From Xanthomonas translucens pv. translucens DSM 18974 (GTDB taxonomy: Bacteria; Pseudomonadota; Gammaproteobacteria; Xanthomonadales; Xanthomonadaceae), in NCBI RefSeq assembly GCF_000331775.1, contig NZ_CAPJ01000346.1, positions 1-9,799 on the forward strand: a stretch of 9,799 bases of DNA, read 5' to 3'. How positions within the stretch are numbered: the stretch's first letter is position 1; the number at the start of each line of letters is the position of its first letter. The notes beneath the pieces were generated by a model. The model saw only the letters and a program-made list of their open reading frames with translations. It was not told where the DNA came from and searched no databases. The position numbers and the translations under genes were made by a program. Shown piece after piece: positions 6,977 through 9,799 of the stretch.

Positions 6977-7544
6977 GCAGTCGTGCGCGTCATAGCCGGG
7001 CAGCAGGCCGAGTTCGTGCTGGAAGCTATCGCTGCGCAGCGAATCCACGATCGGGGGGGGGCAGGTGGCCGCTGTCCAGCGCCGCGCGACGGCACAGCAG
7101 GAAATAGCGCTCGCTGACGATCGGGATGAACGCCATGCCATAGCGCAGCGCCGGCGGTTCCAGGCCGAAGCCGGCATCGGCCAGACCGCTGGCGACGTAG
7201 GCGGCGACCGCGGCGTGGGTCAGTTCCTCCATGTCGGTGCCATGTAGGCCACGCAGCGGCAGGCTCTGCTGCGCCACCAGGCATTCCAGCAACAGGCGCG
7301 TGCCCGAGCGGAGCTGGCGATGGATGAAGCGCACGTCGGCGCGCAGCAGCGGCTGCCCGAACAGGCGCCGCGCCTCGCGCAGCGTGCCCCAGGCATAGCG
7401 GTAGGACAGCCCGGTCTGGCGGCAGGCCGCGGCCAGCGAGCCGGTGTCGCGGATCGCCAGCAGCAGTTCCGCCAACCGCGGCGGCAGGCGCTGCACATCC
7501 TCGGTGTGCAGTTCCCACTGCGGCTGGATGGTCACCTTGTACAC
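6977..7544 (-). pseudogene. Remnant of a ModE-type HTH / periplasmic-binding-domain regulator, internally deleted and frameshifted
   Basis: Counting from a GTG at 7544 (another GTG is at 7535), residues 18-66 are a ModE-like winged helix (LPPRLAELLLAIRDTGSLAAACRQTGLSYRYAWGTLREARRLFGQPLL). Residues about 69-157 look like the second half of a periplasmic-binding-type ligand domain (DVRFIHRQLRSGTRLLLE, then EELTHAAVAAYVASGLADAGFG, FIPIVSERYFLLCR). In full-length relatives, as I know them, about 150 residues separate these parts; here they are joined near 7340-7355. The frame then breaks in nine C (7053-7061) and stops at 7026 after 172 residues. The expected ending, VDSLRSDSFQHELGLLPGYDAHDC, continues in another frame to about 6977. 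Intact relatives control nearby molybdenum or formate genes; this copy sits divergent to such genes. It is probably non-functional as a sensor, though the HTH might still bind DNA. Confidence 0.75.
7053..7061 (-). other. Nine-C homopolymer at the regulator frameshift
   Basis: Nine G on the plus strand, nine C in the sense strand of the regulator. With nine C the protein ends a few residues later (DRGFAAQR). With eight or eleven C the frame would continue into IVDSLRSDSFQHELGLLPGYD, the recognisable family ending. It may be a fixed mutation, a slippage-prone switch or a base-calling error. Confidence 0.8.
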
Positions 7545-7560
7545 GCGGGTTGCGGCTCGC

Positions 7561-7582
7561 AATCGGCTTTCTACAGCCGATT
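7561..7582. promoter_or_regulatory. 8-bp perfect inverted repeat in the divergent regulator/transporter region
   Basis: AATCGGCT (7561-7568) and AGCCGATT (7575-7582) are exact reverse complements with a 6-bp gap. It lies just upstream of the likely regulator start and about 120 bp before the transporter ATG. It is therefore well placed to be an operator of the divergent region, possibly of the ModE-like regulator itself. An RNA hairpin in the regulator leader is the alternative. Confidence 0.4.
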
Positions 7583-7699
7583 ATTAGACCATCCGACGCT
7601 CGGCGCCATCGTGCTTTTGTACTAGGCTCGCTACGCGTCGTTGTGTCTGCAATATGCGCTTCATCCCATAAAAAGCCGATGCGCTGTGAGGGGAACCCA

Positions 7700-9382
7700 A
7701 TGAGCAACTCGAACGGCGCGGCGACTGCCACGCACATCGCCCAGGCCGGCCTGCTGTCGAAGGAACGTATCGTCGCCGGGCCGGGCTTCAATCGCTGGCT
7801 GGTGCCGCCGGCGGCGCTGGCGATCCATCTGTGCATCGGCATGGCCTACGGCTTCAGCGTGTTCTGGTTGCCCTTGTCCAAGGCGCTGGGGGTCACCGAC
7901 GTGGTGGCGTGCCCGGCGGACATGGGCTTCCTGGCGCGCATCGTGTCGGCCAGCTGCGACTGGAAGATCAGCGAACTGCAGTGGATGTACACGCTGTTCT
8001 TCGTGCTGCTGGGCTGCTCGGCGGCGCTGTGGGGCGGATGGCTGGAACGCGCCGGGCCGCGCAAGGCCGGCGTGGTCTCGGCGCTGTGCTGGTGCGGCGG
8101 GTTGGTGATCTCGGCGCTGGGCATCCATCTGCACCAGATCTGGCTGCTGTGGCTGGGTTCGGGCGTGATCGGCGGCATCGGCCTGGGGTTGGGTTACATC
8201 TCGCCGGTGTCGACCCTGATCAAGTGGTTCCCGGACCGCCGCGGCATGGCCACCGGCATGGCGATCATGGGCTTCGGCGGCGGCGCGATGATCGGCAGCC
8301 CGCTGGCCGATGCGCTGATGCGCCATTTCGCCGGCCCAGCCTCGGTGGGGGTGATGGAAACCTTCCTGGTGATGGCCGCGCTGTATTTCGTGTTCATGAT
8401 GGCCGGCGCGTTCGGCTACCGGGTGCCGCCGAGCGGTTGGACGCCGGCCGGCTGGAGCGCGCCGACGGCCAGCGCCAACGCCATGATCACCGCCCACCAC
8501 GTGCACGTGAACAAGGTCTGGGGCATCCCGCAGTTCTGGCTGCTGTGGGGCGTGCTGTGCCTGAACGTGTCGGCCGGCATCGGCGTGATCGGTATGGCCT
8601 CGCCGATGCTGCAGGAAGTGTTCGGCGGCCGCCTGATCGGCGTGGACGCCGGCTTCGGCAGCCTGGACACCGCGCAGCTGGCGGCCATCGCCGCCATTGC
8701 CGCCGGCTTCACCGGCCTGCTCAGCCTGTTCAACATCGGCGGGCGCTTCTTCTGGGCCAGCATGTCCGACAAGCTCGGCCGCAAGAACACCTACAGCGTT
8801 TTCTTCGTGCTCGGCATCGCCCTGTACGCGGCCGCGCCGTGGGCCGGCAAGGTCGGCGGCAGCGCGCTGTTCGTCGGCATCTTCTGCGTGATCGTGTCGA
8901 TGTACGGCGGCGGTTTCGCCACCATCCCGGCTTACCTGGCCGACCTGTTCGGCACGCAGATGGTCGGCGCGATCCATGGCCGGCTGCTGACCGCCTGGGC
9001 CACCGCCGGCATCCTCGGCCCGGTGGTGGTCGGCTACATGCGCGAATACCAGCTGGGCCTGGGCGTGCCGCCGTCACAGGTGTACAACACCACCATGTAC
9101 ATCCTGGCCGGGATGCTGGTGCTGGGCCTGCTCTGCAACCTGCTGGTGCGGCCGGTGGCAGCCAGGCACTTCATGACCGCGCAGGAACTGGCTGCGGAGA
9201 AGCAGCTGGCGCACGAGAAGGTCGGCAGCAACGGCGGCGCGGCGCTGGATGCGGCGCAGCTGGCGCAAGTCGGCCACGGCGGCAATCCGCTGCTGGTGGC
9301 GCTGGCCTGGCTGGCGGTCGCGGTGCCGATGCTGTGGGGCATCTGGGTCACCTTGCAGAAGGCGTTCGTGCTGTTCCACTGA
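7700..9382 (+). CDS. OFA-family MFS transporter (oxalate/formate antiporter type) with extra C-terminal helix
   Basis: A 560-residue inner-membrane transporter of the major facilitator superfamily. OFA-type features are the first helix with AYGFSVFWLPLSKALG (49-64), SELQWMYTLFFVLLG (91-105), GGIGLGLGYISPVSTLIKWFPDRRGMATGMAIMGFGGGAMIGSPL (158-202), NIGGRFFWASMSDKLGRKNTY (345-365), and GGGFATIPAYLADLFGTQMVGAIHGRLLTAW (403-433). Members move oxalate, formate or other small carboxylates; linkage to fdhD makes formate the best guess. After the last MFS helix (about 466-484) a polar linker leads to one more hydrophobic segment, 530-552. It is longer than simple OFA proteins of about 400-430 residues. 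An in-frame extension upstream exists, but this ATG has GAGGGG six nt before it. fdhD follows after 23 bp, so the two are probably cotranscribed. Confidence 0.88.
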   Translation: MSNSNGAATATHIAQAGLLSKERIVAGPGFNRWLVPPAALAIHLCIGMAYGFSVFWLPLSKALGVTDVVACPADMGFLARIVSASCDWKISELQWMYTLFFVLLGCSAALWGGWLERAGPRKAGVVSALCWCGGLVISALGIHLHQIWLLWLGSGVIGGIGLGLGYISPVSTLIKWFPDRRGMATGMAIMGFGGGAMIGSPLADALMRHFAGPASVGVMETFLVMAALYFVFMMAGAFGYRVPPSGWTPAGWSAPTASANAMITAHHVHVNKVWGIPQFWLLWGVLCLNVSAGIGVIGMASPMLQEVFGGRLIGVDAGFGSLDTAQLAAIAAIAAGFTGLLSLFNIGGRFFWASMSDKLGRKNTYSVFFVLGIALYAAAPWAGKVGGSALFVGIFCVIVSMYGGGFATIPAYLADLFGTQMVGAIHGRLLTAWATAGILGPVVVGYMREYQLGLGVPPSQVYNTTMYILAGMLVLGLLCNLLVRPVAARHFMTAQELAAEKQLAHEKVGSNGGAALDAAQLAQVGHGGNPLLVALAWLAVAVPMLWGIWVTLQKAFVLFH

Positions 9383-9405
9383 AGTTGCGGGAGGGAGGCG
9401 TCATC

Positions 9406-9799
9406 ATGGACTCGCGTGCGTCTTCCCGGCCCGGCGCCGTCGCGCGCGGCGTGCGCCGCCATCGCGACGGGCGCACCGCGCTCACCGAGGACCTGGTGGC
9501 GGCCGAGGTGCCGGTGGCGTTCGCCTACAACGGCGAACCGTTCGTGGTGATGATGGCCACTCCGGAAGACCTGCACGATTTCGCATTGGGCTTCTCGCTC
9601 AGCGAAGGCATCGTCGAGGAGCCGGCGCAGTTGCGGATCGCCAGCGTGGAGACCTTCCTGGAAGGGGTGTCGCTGCAATTGCAGATCCCGCCCGCGCATG
9701 CCGCGGCGCTGCAGGCGCGGCGCCGCAACCTGCACGGCCGCAGCGGTTGCGGGGTGTGCGGCAGCGAATCGATCGAGGCGGTGCTGCGCGCGCCGCAAC
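9406..9799 (+). CDS. fdhD: Formate dehydrogenase accessory sulfurtransferase FdhD, N-terminal part, cut by window edge
   Basis: The first 131 codons are present and the gene runs off the right edge. FdhD passes sulfur from a cysteine desulfurase to the molybdenum (bis-MGD) cofactor and is needed for active formate dehydrogenase in the cytoplasm. Visible family features are the strand EDLVAAEVPVAFAYNGEPFVVMMATPEDLHDFALGFSLSEGIV (28-70) and the hallmark GRSGCGVCG loop with Cys115 and Cys118, the CxxC pair that binds and transfers sulfur. The usual spacing before this motif is kept. The ATG follows GGGAGGGAGG at good distance. It lies 23 bp after the OFA transporter on the same strand, so a formate dehydrogenase gene is likely further right. 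Confidence 0.93.
   Translation, partial: MDSRASSRPGAVARGVRRHRDGRTALTEDLVAAEVPVAFAYNGEPFVVMMATPEDLHDFALGFSLSEGIVEEPAQLRIASVETFLEGVSLQLQIPPAHAAALQARRRNLHGRSGCGVCGSESIEAVLRAPQ

Noticed and set aside
6068..7177. A single 369-residue protein joining the regulator's tail to the secreted protein
   Set aside because: The frame is open only by chance across repeats. The internal MPMPMSLR start is followed by a proper signal peptide, and the upstream part is the shifted end of the regulator plus tandem repeats.
7550..7699. N-terminal extension of 50 residues on the MFS transporter
   Set aside because: The extension crosses the inverted repeat in the divergent control region and has no family similarity that I recognise; the ATG at 7700 has a strong Shine-Dalgarno sequence.
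7661..8977. 438-codon open frame on the minus strand opposite the transporter
   Set aside because: His/Arg/Gln-rich antisense shadow of the hydrophobic MFS helices, without motifs or a plausible start.
9034..9798. 254-codon open frame on the minus strand across the transporter end and fdhD
   Set aside because: It runs antisense through the transporter end, the intergenic gap and the clear FdhD CxxC motif; it has no recognisable family.

Overview
The window is GC-rich throughout, with dense genes, good Shine-Dalgarno sequences and short intergenic gaps. A TGTAGGAG/GGGGCTTCAGCCCC-type palindrome and CGGGACT-like heptamer tracts sit between genes. Together with the protein content this suggests a gamma-proteobacterium of the Xanthomonadaceae, most likely Xanthomonas. 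That assignment rests on recognition of style and families, not on a search.

Left part (1-5134): a polyamine/beta-alanine catabolic locus arranged around a divergent control region. On the minus strand, in transcription order, are an omega-amino acid (beta-alanine):pyruvate aminotransferase, alanine dehydrogenase, and the first 50 codons of a CoA-acylating methylmalonate/malonate-semialdehyde dehydrogenase-like protein that runs off the left edge. On the plus strand are a PuuR-type HTH-cupin regulator and a PuuC-type aldehyde dehydrogenase. The enzymes form a logical cycle: PuuC oxidises aminoaldehydes; the transaminase moves the amino group of beta-alanine to pyruvate; alanine dehydrogenase turns the alanine back into pyruvate plus ammonium; and the semialdehyde dehydrogenase yields acetyl-CoA. 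Nearly the same operator-like sequence (GTGTAAAG, 6-7 bp, CAACACC) lies upstream of both units, each time in the direction of transcription. This suggests joint control by the PuuR-like protein.

Middle part (5135-6976): repeat-rich spacer DNA with two ordinary small genes on the minus strand, a DUF1203 protein and a secreted protein with a DxDxDG-type motif. The spacer after the aldehyde dehydrogenase holds four CGGGACT heptamers, a 64-bp near-perfect palindrome, A/T homopolymers and a probable terminator for the DUF1203 gene. It is bracketed by a 15-bp inverted repeat. A decayed half-copy of the palindrome and a second heptamer tract lie near 6805-6946.

Right part (6977-9799): a formate/oxalate-type locus. 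A MFS transporter of the OFA (oxalate/formate antiporter) family is followed after 23 bp by the start of fdhD, the sulfurtransferase needed to activate molybdenum formate dehydrogenases. Divergent from them is the remnant of a ModE-HTH/periplasmic-binding-domain regulator. It appears to have lost the front of its ligand domain and carries a frameshift in a run of nine C. The transporter ends in an extra hydrophobic helix that resembles the separate 'small subunit' peptides found beside some OFA transporters.

I found no clearly new defence or mobile system. The most interesting points are the shared operator pair, the decaying regulator, the tailed OFA transporter and the repeat structures.
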